Source: Pseudomonas sp. RIT-PI-S (GTDB taxonomy: Bacteria > Pseudomonadota > Gammaproteobacteria > Pseudomonadales > Pseudomonadaceae). Taken from it: 64,000 nucleotides of DNA. Location of the stretch: assembly GCF_025642975.1 (NCBI RefSeq), contig NZ_JANZKJ010000014.1, forward strand, positions 81,840 through 145,839, in the 5' to 3' direction. The notes under the pieces are model-generated. The model saw only the letters and a program-made list of their open reading frames with translations. It searched no databases and was not told where the DNA came from. Shown piece after piece: positions 31,988 through 40,780 of this stretch. Each line of letters starts with the position of its first letter. Within the stretch, counting starts at the first letter, position 1. The translations under genes were made by a program, and so were the position numbers.

Positions 31988-32473
31988 TCAACGCTCGAGC
32001 TTGAGCCGCTGGTGCCAGTCGGCGATGGACTCCTTCGGGTATTCGTCGAACTGCTGGTCGCCGGGCTTGGCCTCGACCTCGACCCAGCTCGCCTTGGAGT
32101 TCAGCAGCAGGTGCGTATGCTCCGGTGGCACCGGCAGCTCGGTGTCGATAGCGCTGGCGAAGGGGTGGATCAGCTCCGGCCACTCCGGGCTGTAGAGCCA
32201 CAGCGCCGTGCCGCAGAACTTGCAGAAGTGCCGCTCGGCGCTACTGGCCTCAAAGCCGCCATGGCCATCGGGCATGCGTGCATGGTAAATGCTGATCGCC
32301 TTCTCGCCCGTCACCTTCAGCGTCTTCGCCTCGCCGCCCAGGTTGATGGCAAAACCTCCGCCACCTTGGGTCTTGCGGCAGATGGAGCAGTAGCAGCGCT
32401 GATACGGATAGGGATGGGCACTGTTCAAGCTGAAGCGGACTTGGCCGCAGTGGCAGGAGCCTTCGAGGTGCAT
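31988..32473 (-). CDS. GFA-family (glutathione-dependent formaldehyde-activating-like) protein
   Basis: 161 residues from the ATG at 32473 (GGAG upstream). Zinc ligands of the Mss4-like GFA fold are visible: GSCHCGQVRF at the N-terminus, CYCSICRKT, and HFCKFCGTALW. Members bind zinc and sometimes glutathione; most have no proven reaction. A longer in-frame start at 32545 adds residues before the conserved GSCHCG and is not preferred. It converges head-on with the AraC gene with no gap. Confidence 0.88.
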   Translation of the reverse strand: MHLEGSCHCGQVRFSLNSAHPYPYQRCYCSICRKTQGGGGFAINLGGEAKTLKVTGEKAISIYHARMPDGHGGFEASSAERHFCKFCGTALWLYSPEWPELIHPFASAIDTELPVPPEHTHLLLNSKASWVEVEAKPGDQQFDEYPKESIADWHQRLKLER

Positions 32474-32581
32474 GGGCGTTCTCCGTGGTATGTAAGCTGT
32501 CAAATCTCGGTAGGCGCTGGCAACAGCCTGCGAGCCTCGAGGCATCGCCGGATGGCCCCGCTCCTTGCCTCCGAGCGAACC

Positions 32582-33730
32582 TCAGCGCAAATAGCGTGCG
32601 CTGGCGCTTACGAACAATAGCAGCAGCACCAGGCTGCCTAGCGCCCAGGAGAGGTCGATCCAGTGCGCCAGGAAACCGATGGTGGCCGGCCCCAGCAGGA
32701 TGCCGGCATAGCCCAGGGAAACCATCGCCGGAATCGCCGAGCTTTGCGGCATGCGCTGCTGTCGGCCCACGGCCGAGAACAGCACCGGCACGATGTTCGA
32801 GCAACCGGCGCCGACCAGGGCGAAGCCGACCAGCGCCGCTGGCCAGCCGGGCAGCAGCAGCGCAATGGCCAGGCCGGCCGCGGCGCAGGCACCCCCCAGC
32901 AGCACGATTCGCACGCCGCCGAGGCGGTTGACCAGCACATCGCCGGTCAGCCGGCCGATCGTCATGGTCACCGCGAAAGCGGCATAGCCCAGGCCTGCCA
33001 GGGCGGGGTCCATGCTTCGAACGGATACCAGGAACACCGCGCTCCAATCGAGCATGGCGCCTTCGGTGAGGAACACGATAAAGCACAGCACCCCGAGGAA
33101 CAGCACGATGCCGCGAGGCATGGCGAACAGCGGGCCGTCCCGCTCCGAGCCGTGGCGCAGGAAAGCCCCAGCTGCCTGCCACAAGGCCGCCAATACGATC
33201 GCCACCACGATCAGCGAAGCCGGCAAGGGGGCCATGCCCAGGCTAAGCAAGGCGGTCATCCCCGCCGCCCCGGCGATCCCGCCCACGCTGTACATGCCAT
33301 GGAAACCCGACATCACGGCGTCGTCGCTGGCCTTCTCCACCAGCACGGCCTGGATGTTCATGGCGCAGTCCAGCAGGCCCATGCAGGCACCGAACAGCAC
33401 CAGGCCAACGGCCAGCCACGCAATGGAAGGCGCACCGGCGAGCACCGGGAGCAGCAAGCAGAGCAGCAACGCGCTGCGCACCATGGTCCAGCGGCAGCCG
33501 CGGTGGGCAGTGAGGTAACCGGCGAACGGCATCGCCAGGATCGAGCCACCGCCCAGCCCCAACAGCAGAAGGCCAAGGGTGCCGTCGTCCAGCCCGATGC
33601 GGGCCTTGGCCAAGGGCACCATGGGCGCCCAGGCCGACATGACGAAACCGGCGATGAAAAACACTACCCGGGTGGACATCCGTTGCGCCCGCCCGACCGC
33701 TGCGACCGCGAACGCTGAAGTGGCACTCAT
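32582..33730 (-). CDS. MFS transporter (YbjJ-like)
   Basis: 382 residues with about twelve membrane segments. FFIAGFVMSAWAPMVPL and a conserved MSGFHGMYSVGG resemble the YbjJ branch of MFS, thought to be exporters or sugar-related carriers. A motif A copy is degenerate (GYLTAHRGCRW). AAGGTCAGCC precedes the ATG. Neighbours on both sides are unrelated, so the substrate is unknown. Confidence 0.8.
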   Translation of the reverse strand: MSATSAFAVAAVGRAQRMSTRVVFFIAGFVMSAWAPMVPLAKARIGLDDGTLGLLLLGLGGGSILAMPFAGYLTAHRGCRWTMVRSALLLCLLLPVLAGAPSIAWLAVGLVLFGACMGLLDCAMNIQAVLVEKASDDAVMSGFHGMYSVGGIAGAAGMTALLSLGMAPLPASLIVVAIVLAALWQAAGAFLRHGSERDGPLFAMPRGIVLFLGVLCFIVFLTEGAMLDWSAVFLVSVRSMDPALAGLGYAAFAVTMTIGRLTGDVLVNRLGGVRIVLLGGACAAAGLAIALLLPGWPAALVGFALVGAGCSNIVPVLFSAVGRQQRMPQSSAIPAMVSLGYAGILLGPATIGFLAHWIDLSWALGSLVLLLLFVSASARYLR

Positions 33731-33826
33731 GGCTGACCTTGGATCCCTGTCATCGTAGAGCGCTTACCTTGCAGGCCCGCCCAGGCAAAAGCAAGGCGAC
33801 GGCGGCAGCCGTGGAAGGTTCCGGCC

Positions 33827-35380
33827 TCAGGTAATGGGCGCGGGGTTGAACAGCACGATGTCGTTATGCAGCTTGTGCTGCTCGGCCCAGGTTCGTTGGC
33901 GCCCACTTGCCACGTCCAGGTAATAGTGGAACAGCTCCCAGCCCAGCTCCTCGATGGTCGCGCGGCCCGTAGCGATGCGCCCGGCGTCGACGTCGATCAG
34001 GTCCGGCCAGCGCTGGGCGAGCTCGGTGCGGGTGGCCACTTTCACCACGGGGGCCATCGCCAGCCCATAGGGCGTGCCGCGGCCGGTGGTGAACACGTGC
34101 AGGTTCATCCCCGCCGCCAGCTGCAGCGTTCCGCACACGAAATCGCTGGCGGGGGTCGCGCAGTAGATCAGCCCCTTGCCGGTGACGCGTTCGCCCGGGC
34201 CGACCACGCCGTTGATGGCTGAACTGCCGGACTTGACGATCGACCCCAGGGATTTTTCCACGATGTTGGACAACCCGCCTTTCTTGTTGCCTGGCGTGGT
34301 ATTGGCGCTGCGGTCGGCGGCGCCGCGCTCCAGGTAATGGTCGTACCAATCCATCTCACGCACCAACGCCTGGGCGACGTCCTGGTTCTGTGCGCGGGAG
34401 GTCAGCATATAGATGGCGTCGCGCACCTCGGTGACTTCGGAAAACATCACCGTAGCCCCGGCGCGGATCAGCAGGTCCGAGGCATAGCCCAGCGCTGGGT
34501 TAGCAGTGATCCCGGAAAATGCGTCGCTGCCGCCGCACTGCATGCCGAGGATGAGCTCGGCGGCGGGTACGGTCTCGCGCCGACGCTGGTCGAGCTTCTG
34601 CAGCCGCGTTTCGGCCAGGGCCATGATCTGCTCGATCATTTCGCCAAAGCCGTGGCTGGCATCCTGCAAGCGGTACAGCCAGGGCTCGCTGAGGTCCACC
34701 GAGGGGTCGTTGTTGTGCATGACCTGGCCGGCCTGGAGCTTTTCGCAGCCCAGGCTGATAACCAGCGCCTCGCCGCCCAGGTTGGGGTTGCGGGCCAGGT
34801 TGCGCACGGTACGGATCGGAATGTAGGCATCACGGGCGTTGATCGCCACGCCGCAGCCGTAGCTGTGGGTCAGGGCGACCACATCGTCCACGTGCGGGTA
34901 GCGCGGCAACAGCTCCTCGCGGATGCGCTTGACCGCGTGGTCGAGCACGCCGGTCACGCACTGCACCGTGGTGGTGATCCCTAGGATGTTGCGGGTGCCC
35001 ACCGTGCCGTCGGCGTTGCGGTAACCCTCGAAGGTAAAGCCTTCGAGCGGCGGCAAGGGCGCGGGCACCGCGTCACACATGGGCAGGCTGGCGAGCGGCG
35101 GCGCCGAGGGCATGGCCAGCTGGTTTTCCTTTACCCAGCTGCCACGGCGCAGATCTTCGAGGGCGTAGCCAATGATCTGCCCGTAGCGGCGCACTTCGCC
35201 GCCTTTGGGAATATCCACCAGCGCCACCTTGTGGCTTTGCGGTACCCCTTCGACGGTAACCAGGCCATCGGGGAACACGCTGCCTTCGGTCACGCCTTGG
35301 TCGTTGACCACGACCACCACATTGTCGGCCTCGTGCAGGCGCACGTAGCGGGGGGAATCGGAATGTTCGATCAACTGCAT
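33827..35380 (-). CDS. garD: Galactarate dehydratase
   Basis: 517 residues from the ATG at 35380, the usual GarD length; AAGGGG lies 8 bases before it, while an ATG 24 bases earlier overlaps the stop of the transporter gene. The protein has the N-terminal SAF module (HSDSPRYVRLHEADNVVVVV) and the UxaA/GarD core (THSYGCGVA, GCEKLQAG, GMQCGGSDAFSG, GNKKGGLSN). It dehydrates meso-galactarate to 5-keto-4-deoxy-glucarate. It is encoded behind gudP, which imports the sugar acid. Confidence 0.93.
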   Translation of the reverse strand: MQLIEHSDSPRYVRLHEADNVVVVVNDQGVTEGSVFPDGLVTVEGVPQSHKVALVDIPKGGEVRRYGQIIGYALEDLRRGSWVKENQLAMPSAPPLASLPMCDAVPAPLPPLEGFTFEGYRNADGTVGTRNILGITTTVQCVTGVLDHAVKRIREELLPRYPHVDDVVALTHSYGCGVAINARDAYIPIRTVRNLARNPNLGGEALVISLGCEKLQAGQVMHNNDPSVDLSEPWLYRLQDASHGFGEMIEQIMALAETRLQKLDQRRRETVPAAELILGMQCGGSDAFSGITANPALGYASDLLIRAGATVMFSEVTEVRDAIYMLTSRAQNQDVAQALVREMDWYDHYLERGAADRSANTTPGNKKGGLSNIVEKSLGSIVKSGSSAINGVVGPGERVTGKGLIYCATPASDFVCGTLQLAAGMNLHVFTTGRGTPYGLAMAPVVKVATRTELAQRWPDLIDVDAGRIATGRATIEELGWELFHYYLDVASGRQRTWAEQHKLHNDIVLFNPAPIT

Positions 35381-35403
35381 GGGGTTAGCCCCTTGTATTT
35401 TCA

Positions 35404-36753
35404 TCAGGCTTGTACGGGTGTGGGTTCGGCCAACGGACGGCCGTTGGCGTCATGCAATTGCACGCGGCGGATCGGCCCCACGATGACCAGGTAGCTCAGC
35501 ACGGCGACCAAGGCGTTGGCGCCCACATAAACCAGGGCCCATTTGAACGAGCCGGTGGTGGAAATCAGGTACCCGATGACGATAGGCGTGGTGATCGAGG
35601 CAATGTTGCCGAACATGTTGAACAGCCCGCCGCTGATGCCGGCAATCTGCCGGGGCGAGGTGTCGGCCATGACCGCCCAGCCCAAGGCGCCCACGCCCTT
35701 GCCGAAGAACGCCAGCGCCATGAGGCTGACCACCAGCCAGTCCAGCTGCACATAGTTGCACAGCACCATGGTGGTCGACAGCAGCAGGCCACACACGATC
35801 GGGGCCTTGCGGGCGAAGGTCAGCGAGTGGCCGCGGCGCAGCAGCCAGTCGGAAATCACCCCGCCGAGCACGCCGCCGATGAACCCGCAGATCGCCGGCA
35901 ACGAAGCGACGAAACCGGCCTTGAGGATGGTCATGCCGCGCTCTTGCACCAGGTATACCGGGAACCAGGTAAGGAAAAAGTACGTAATGCCGTTGATGCA
36001 GTATTGGCCAAGGTAGATGCCTAGCATCATGCGGCTGGACAACAGCTGGCGGACGTAGCCCCATTGCGGGCCTGCGCGCTTCTGCCCGGGCTGGTCCATG
36101 TCGACCACCCCGCCGTTATCGGCGATCAACCGATACTCCTGCTCGCCTATCAGCGGATGCTGGCCGGGATTGTGTACGAACTTCAGCCACACCGCCGCGA
36201 ACGCAATGCCCAGCACGCCCATCACCACGAACACATGCTCCCAACCCCAGGCGTGAACGATCCAGCCCATCAGCGGAGCGAACAGCACGGTGGCGAAGTA
36301 CTGCGCGGAATTGAAGATCGCCGAGGCGGTGCCGCGCTCGGCCGTGGGGAACCAGGCGGCGACCACGCGCGCGTTGCCCGGGAACGAAGGCGCTTCGGCA
36401 AAGCCGACCATGAAGCGCAGGGTAAACAGCGCCATGACCGCGGTGGCCACCGGCATGAAGCCCACGAAGCCCTGCAAGATAGTGAACACGGACCAGGTGA
36501 AAATGCTGGCGGCATAAATTTTCTTGGAGCCGAAGCGGTCCAGCAACCAGCCGCCTGGGATCTGCCCGGCCACATAGGCCCAGCCGAAGGCGGAGAAGAT
36601 GAAACCTAAGGTAAGCGGGTCAATGCCCAGGGCCTTCTGGATGCTGGAACCGGCGATGGAAATCGTCGCGCGGTCGGCATAGTTGATCGTGGTAACCACG
36701 AACAACAGGAACAGGATCAGATAACGCACATGCGTTTTCTTATTGGCATGCAT
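35404..36753 (-). CDS. gudP: MFS glucarate/galactarate transporter (ACS family)
   Basis: 449 residues from the ATG at 36753 (GGGAG upstream). Twelve hydrophobic segments. RYLILFLLFVVTTINYADRA near the start and GWAYVAGQIPGGWLLDRFGSK match the anion:cation symporters GudP/GarP. It imports hexarates with protons. With garD directly downstream it forms a two-gene hexarate operon. Enzymes for later steps (kdgD-like dehydratase, semialdehyde dehydrogenase) and gudD are not in the window. Confidence 0.88.
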   Translation of the reverse strand: MHANKKTHVRYLILFLLFVVTTINYADRATISIAGSSIQKALGIDPLTLGFIFSAFGWAYVAGQIPGGWLLDRFGSKKIYAASIFTWSVFTILQGFVGFMPVATAVMALFTLRFMVGFAEAPSFPGNARVVAAWFPTAERGTASAIFNSAQYFATVLFAPLMGWIVHAWGWEHVFVVMGVLGIAFAAVWLKFVHNPGQHPLIGEQEYRLIADNGGVVDMDQPGQKRAGPQWGYVRQLLSSRMMLGIYLGQYCINGITYFFLTWFPVYLVQERGMTILKAGFVASLPAICGFIGGVLGGVISDWLLRRGHSLTFARKAPIVCGLLLSTTMVLCNYVQLDWLVVSLMALAFFGKGVGALGWAVMADTSPRQIAGISGGLFNMFGNIASITTPIVIGYLISTTGSFKWALVYVGANALVAVLSYLVIVGPIRRVQLHDANGRPLAEPTPVQA

Positions 36754-37106
36754 GCAGGTGTACTCCCACTTCTTGTCTTTATACGGGCACTCGCCTAAGG
36801 GGGCGTGCAGAACTACGTTATCGTACAAGTAGTGACCGCGCTACACCTTGATGAAGAAATTCATGGAGCAGGCGGTGGCGGCTATACAGGCACAAGCCGT
36901 TTGAGTGGCATTCAGGTTGTCTGACAGGACGAAAAGAACGATAGCATAACGCCACTAGACTGGACAGTCAGATTAGAACGCGACAGCAACTTTCGTTCAC
37001 GGTTCCAGGATTGTCACTGGACAGCGACAGCCGGCAGGGATATGTTTCCAAGGTCGAACGGCGCCATGGAGGCGTCGCGACGCAATTGGAATGCAGAGGT
37101 GGAATC
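36754..37106. other. Divergent intergenic region with a palindrome at 36814-36825
   Basis: 353 bases between gudP and a lipoprotein gene. TACG-TTAT-CGTA (36814-36825) lies 61 bases upstream of the gudP start and could be an operator for a GntR-type hexarate regulator (none is encoded here). The rest is AT-richer near 36915-37000, consistent with promoters. No other gene is seen. Confidence 0.4.
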
Positions 37107-38159
37107 ATGAGAACCAGGGCTGCGCTGGCGCTCGTCGTGGGTTATCCGTTGCTAAGTGGTTGCGTTCAAGGCCCTCCGCTTCAATACACCGCCTTCTCCG
37201 ATGGCGGTAATGGCTCGCAGGAAGACTACTCCGGCCTCACCAAATTCACCCTTGCCCGTAGCCTGCTGCTGGTACAGGCCAGCAAGGGGCAGCCGGCCAC
37301 CGTGGCCGCAGTCCCTGCCGAAGCCATCGGCAGCGGCACCGACTTCGGTATCCGCCAACTGCAGGGCACGTCTCACCTGGCGCTGCAGCTTACGAAAATC
37401 GGCAACAGCAACCTGGTGCGGTCCTTGGCTTTGCGCTCGGCGGCGAACCCCAGCGTGCCCGCGGCCGACAGCGTCGAGCAGGTGACGGCCAGCGGCCCGG
37501 CCAACCTCGGCAACCTGGCGCTTGCCATCGACGTGCAGGCCTTGCTGGACACGCCTCGGCCGGGGCGCGTGCCTCTGGCCGGGCTTGCTCAGAGCGCCAA
37601 TAGCGAGTTCGCCTTCGATATCGTCTTCGACCCGGTTCCGGCCGATGCCATCCAGACCCGTCAGCTGGATCTGCAGCGAACCGGCAACCTGTATTTCTAT
37701 TCGGCCTGCCGTACCGCTACCCTCACCTTCCTCAACGCCCCTTTGGCCCAGCAACGCTTCACCGTCACCGTTGCCGACCCTAATTTCGTGCAGACGGTGG
37801 CGATCGGCGCGGACCGCACCATCGCCAGCCATTCTTCCTGTGGCGTGGACGTACTGGCCGGGGCCATGGCCAGTGGCGATCCCGGGCTCGCGCGACAGGT
37901 GGACCAGGCCCGCAACCTGAGCGCGTCCTGGACTACCCGTTCGATGGTAGACGCCGCCAGCGCACTGGCCGCGCTCAAGCCGAGCGAGCCGGTGAAGCGC
38001 CCCCGGCGCAAGCCTCGCCCTGCCGCCGTCGAGCCCGCCCCGGCTCAAGCCCAAGCCCAGGCAGAGGCCAGCCCAGCCCAAGTACCTGCCGAGGGGCCCC
38101 TGCGCAATGCGCAGATTCGCGTGCCTGGCCCACCGCCGCGCGAGTCCTTCGCCTTCTAG
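37107..38159 (+). CDS. Lipoprotein of unknown function
   Basis: 350 residues from the ATG at 37107, which has AGAGGTGGA upstream; an earlier in-frame start at 37011 would hide the signal peptide. The lipobox is LSGC at about residue 16. The mature domain is beta-rich with FYSACRTATLTFL and SSCGVDVLAGAM, whose two Cys may pair. The last 70 residues are basic then Ala/Gln/Pro-rich (KRPRRKPRPAA, and AQAQAQAE), a likely flexible linker. I do not recognise the family. Confidence 0.75.
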   Translation: MRTRAALALVVGYPLLSGCVQGPPLQYTAFSDGGNGSQEDYSGLTKFTLARSLLLVQASKGQPATVAAVPAEAIGSGTDFGIRQLQGTSHLALQLTKIGNSNLVRSLALRSAANPSVPAADSVEQVTASGPANLGNLALAIDVQALLDTPRPGRVPLAGLAQSANSEFAFDIVFDPVPADAIQTRQLDLQRTGNLYFYSACRTATLTFLNAPLAQQRFTVTVADPNFVQTVAIGADRTIASHSSCGVDVLAGAMASGDPGLARQVDQARNLSASWTTRSMVDAASALAALKPSEPVKRPRRKPRPAAVEPAPAQAQAQAEASPAQVPAEGPLRNAQIRVPGPPPRESFAF

Positions 38160-38437
38160 CCCGCCGGTGCCGGGTTCGCACGATATTCTCCGCGCCTCAT
38201 GAGCCCGCCCGCACCACCGGGCGAGCCGGCGCCGCTGGCAACCCGGCCGATAGGGCAACGAACTCCTCGCCGCCCACTACACTCACAGTACGTCGCCTGA
38301 ACGAGCCTCTGCTCAGCGGGGGACGCAGGGCGTTCCGCCCAGGCGGAAAGTGCCGTTCAAGCGCAACTCAACGCGGCGTGTGCTTATGCACCAGGCCCCC
38401 TTGTGTGGCCTGTGTGCAGTGCGCATCTGGAGTGAGA

Positions 38438-39427
38438 ATGATCGAAACGACCGATGGCACGGATGCTTTGCTCGACAACCTATATCGCGACATCATCGCT
38501 GCGCATTCGGCGATGCGCCCCGCCGTTGCAGTCACCCCCCTGGCCTATAGCGAACGCTTGTCAGCGGCGACCGGGTGCGAGGTGTATCTCAAGTGCGAGC
38601 ATCAGCAGCACACCGGCTCATTCAAATATCGCGGTGCGTACAACAAGCTGCGGCTGTTATCCACCGAGGAGCGCAAGCGCGGCGTGATTGCAGCGACCTC
38701 CGGTAACCACGGCCAGGGCATCGCCTTGGCCGGGCGGCTGGCCTCGGTACCGGTGACCATCTATACCCCAAACCGAACCTCCCCCTACAAGGTCGAGGCC
38801 ATGCGGGCCCTCGGCGCTACGGTGATACAGGTTCCCGGGGCCTCGGTGGACGCCGAACTCGAAGCGCAGCGCCAGGGCCTTGAACAGGGCAAGCCCTATG
38901 TGTCGCCCTACAACGACCTGGCGGTCATCGCCGGCCAGGGCACTGTGGGGGTGGAGATCAACGAACAGCAACCCGACATCGACGCCGTGTTTGCCTCGGT
39001 CGGCGGTGGTGGGCTGATCTCCGGCATCGGGGCAGCGTTGCTGCGGCTCAACCCGGGTGCGCAGATCATCGGCTGCTGGCCAGAGGAAGCGGCGCCGCTG
39101 TATCACGCGCTGCAGGCCAAACAGATCCCGGCCGTCGCCCAGGCGCAAAAGGGCTCATATGGCACGGCCGATGGGGTGGTGCCCGGCGCGGTGACCTTCG
39201 AGCTCTGCCAGCGGTTGATAGACCGCACCGTGCTGGTCAGCGAGGAGGAAATACGCTGGGCCATGCGCGCGGTGGCGGTGGACGAACACTGGATCGTCGA
39301 AGGCGCCGCGGGCGCTTCCCTGGCCAGCGCCCTTAAAGTGGCCCACACGCTGCGCGGCAAGCGCATTGCCGTGGTGCTGTGCGGGCGGAATATCGACTGG
39401 CCGGTGTTCCTCGAAGCAGTGTCGTGA
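38438..39427 (+). CDS. Threonine/serine dehydratase-like PLP enzyme
   Basis: 329 residues from the ATG at 38438 (GGAG upstream). Fold-type II PLP motifs: LKCEHQQHTGSFKYRGA with the Schiff-base Lys, SGNHGQGIALAG, the phosphate-binding SVGGGGLISGIG and a C-terminal CGRN. The length matches catabolic or single-domain threonine/serine dehydratases rather than the regulated IlvA. It may deaminate threonine, serine or a hydroxylated amino acid. It ends close to the convergent TolC gene and seems to be a single-gene unit. Confidence 0.82.
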   Translation: MIETTDGTDALLDNLYRDIIAAHSAMRPAVAVTPLAYSERLSAATGCEVYLKCEHQQHTGSFKYRGAYNKLRLLSTEERKRGVIAATSGNHGQGIALAGRLASVPVTIYTPNRTSPYKVEAMRALGATVIQVPGASVDAELEAQRQGLEQGKPYVSPYNDLAVIAGQGTVGVEINEQQPDIDAVFASVGGGGLISGIGAALLRLNPGAQIIGCWPEEAAPLYHALQAKQIPAVAQAQKGSYGTADGVVPGAVTFELCQRLIDRTVLVSEEEIRWAMRAVAVDEHWIVEGAAGASLASALKVAHTLRGKRIAVVLCGRNIDWPVFLEAVS

Positions 39428-39445
39428 GGCACCGGGCTTGGGGCG

Positions 39446-40780
39446 CTAGAACAGCGCCTCGACCTGGCTAAGCACCTGGCGATCCATCTGCCCGGTATGC
39501 ACGTGCAGGTCCACGTAGCTTTGCAGCATGTCTAGCTTGGCGTTGAGCAGGTCCCGGCGGGCCTCGAACAGCCGTTGCTGGGCGTCCAGGATATCCACGG
39601 TGGAGCGAACCCCGCCCTGGAAGCCTTTTTCAGTCGACACCAACGCGCGTTGGTTAGACTCCACCGCGCGCTGGGTCGCGCGGCATTTGGCATAGCCGGC
39701 GACCACACCGGCGTAGGCCGTTTCCACATCTTCGGTCAGTTGCTGGCGCTGAGCGTCGGCATCGGCCTGGGCGCCGGCCAGGGCTTCGGTGGCCTTGCGC
39801 ACCGAGGCGCTGGTGGCGCCGCCGCGGTAGAGCGGAATATCCAGCGCAAGGCCTACGTAGTAGCTGTCCTGACGAGGCGAATATTCCTGATACTGGCTGT
39901 TCTCCCGGCGGGTCAGCTGGGTGGTCAGCGACAGCGTGGGGTAATGGCCAGCTTTCTCGGCCTCTGCCTCGGTCTCCGCCACCTTCACCTGGGCCAGGCG
40001 AGCGGCCAGCTCCGGGCTGGTATCCCGGGCCAGGGCCGTCCAGTAGGGCAGGTCATGCTCCTCGCTCAGCGGGTTGGTGTCGGGCGGCAATTCGCGCATC
40101 GGCTCGATTTCCAGCAGCGGCAAGCTGCCACGGCCGGACAGCGTACGCAATGCGGCCACCCGCTGGGCCTGGTTCTCCGCTTCCTGGGCCTGCACCAGAT
40201 CGTAGCGAGCGCGCGCTTCGTCCACGTCGGTAATCGCCCCCTGCCCTTTATCGAACAGGCGCTGGCTTTGCTCGACCAGCCCGGCAATCGCGGCCTTCTG
40301 CTGGGCAATGAGCTTGAGTTCGTTTTCTACCCGGGCCACAGCGAAGTAGGCCTTGGCCACGCGGTCGAACAGCTCCTGGGTGGCGACTTCGTATTGCACC
40401 TCGCCCAACTGGCCCCGCGCCTTGCCCTGCTGGTACGCCGACCAACGCCCCTTGTCATAGATCGGCTGCTGGGCCACCAAGGACACGCTGTTGGACTGAT
40501 AGTCATCGCTGTCCACATAGCTGGCGTCGGTGCCACCGTCGGTGCGCCCGCCCTTGCCGTAACGCGAACTCAAGGAAAGCTGGGGCAACAGGCCGCCCCG
40601 GCCAATGGCCTCCTCGTTCTGGGCCGCGCGGTGGGAGTAATCCGCCGAGCGCATGACCGGGTCGTTCAAGCGCGAAGCATCGTAGAGTTGCAGCAAGGTC
40701 AAGCGGTCCGAGTCCGGAGACTGGGCGTGAGCCTGCACGGCCAGGCACAGGAGCGCGAGCGGTAGCCAGCGGTTGCTCAT
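39446..40780 (-). CDS. TolC-family outer-membrane channel of a type I secretion system
   Basis: 444 residues with signal peptide (PLALLCLAVQAHAQ) and the TolC repeat pattern: LLQLYDASRLNDPVMRSADY near the start, IYDKGRWSAYQQGKA, and the second-half repeat LDIPLYRGGATSASVRKA. TVDILDAQQRLFEARRD is typical of the last helices. It forms the outer-membrane tunnel for the adaptor and ABC pump encoded immediately upstream (the stop of the adaptor gene is adjacent). Confidence 0.92.
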   Translation of the reverse strand: MSNRWLPLALLCLAVQAHAQSPDSDRLTLLQLYDASRLNDPVMRSADYSHRAAQNEEAIGRGGLLPQLSLSSRYGKGGRTDGGTDASYVDSDDYQSNSVSLVAQQPIYDKGRWSAYQQGKARGQLGEVQYEVATQELFDRVAKAYFAVARVENELKLIAQQKAAIAGLVEQSQRLFDKGQGAITDVDEARARYDLVQAQEAENQAQRVAALRTLSGRGSLPLLEIEPMRELPPDTNPLSEEHDLPYWTALARDTSPELAARLAQVKVAETEAEAEKAGHYPTLSLTTQLTRRENSQYQEYSPRQDSYYVGLALDIPLYRGGATSASVRKATEALAGAQADADAQRQQLTEDVETAYAGVVAGYAKCRATQRAVESNQRALVSTEKGFQGGVRSTVDILDAQQRLFEARRDLLNAKLDMLQSYVDLHVHTGQMDRQVLSQVEALF

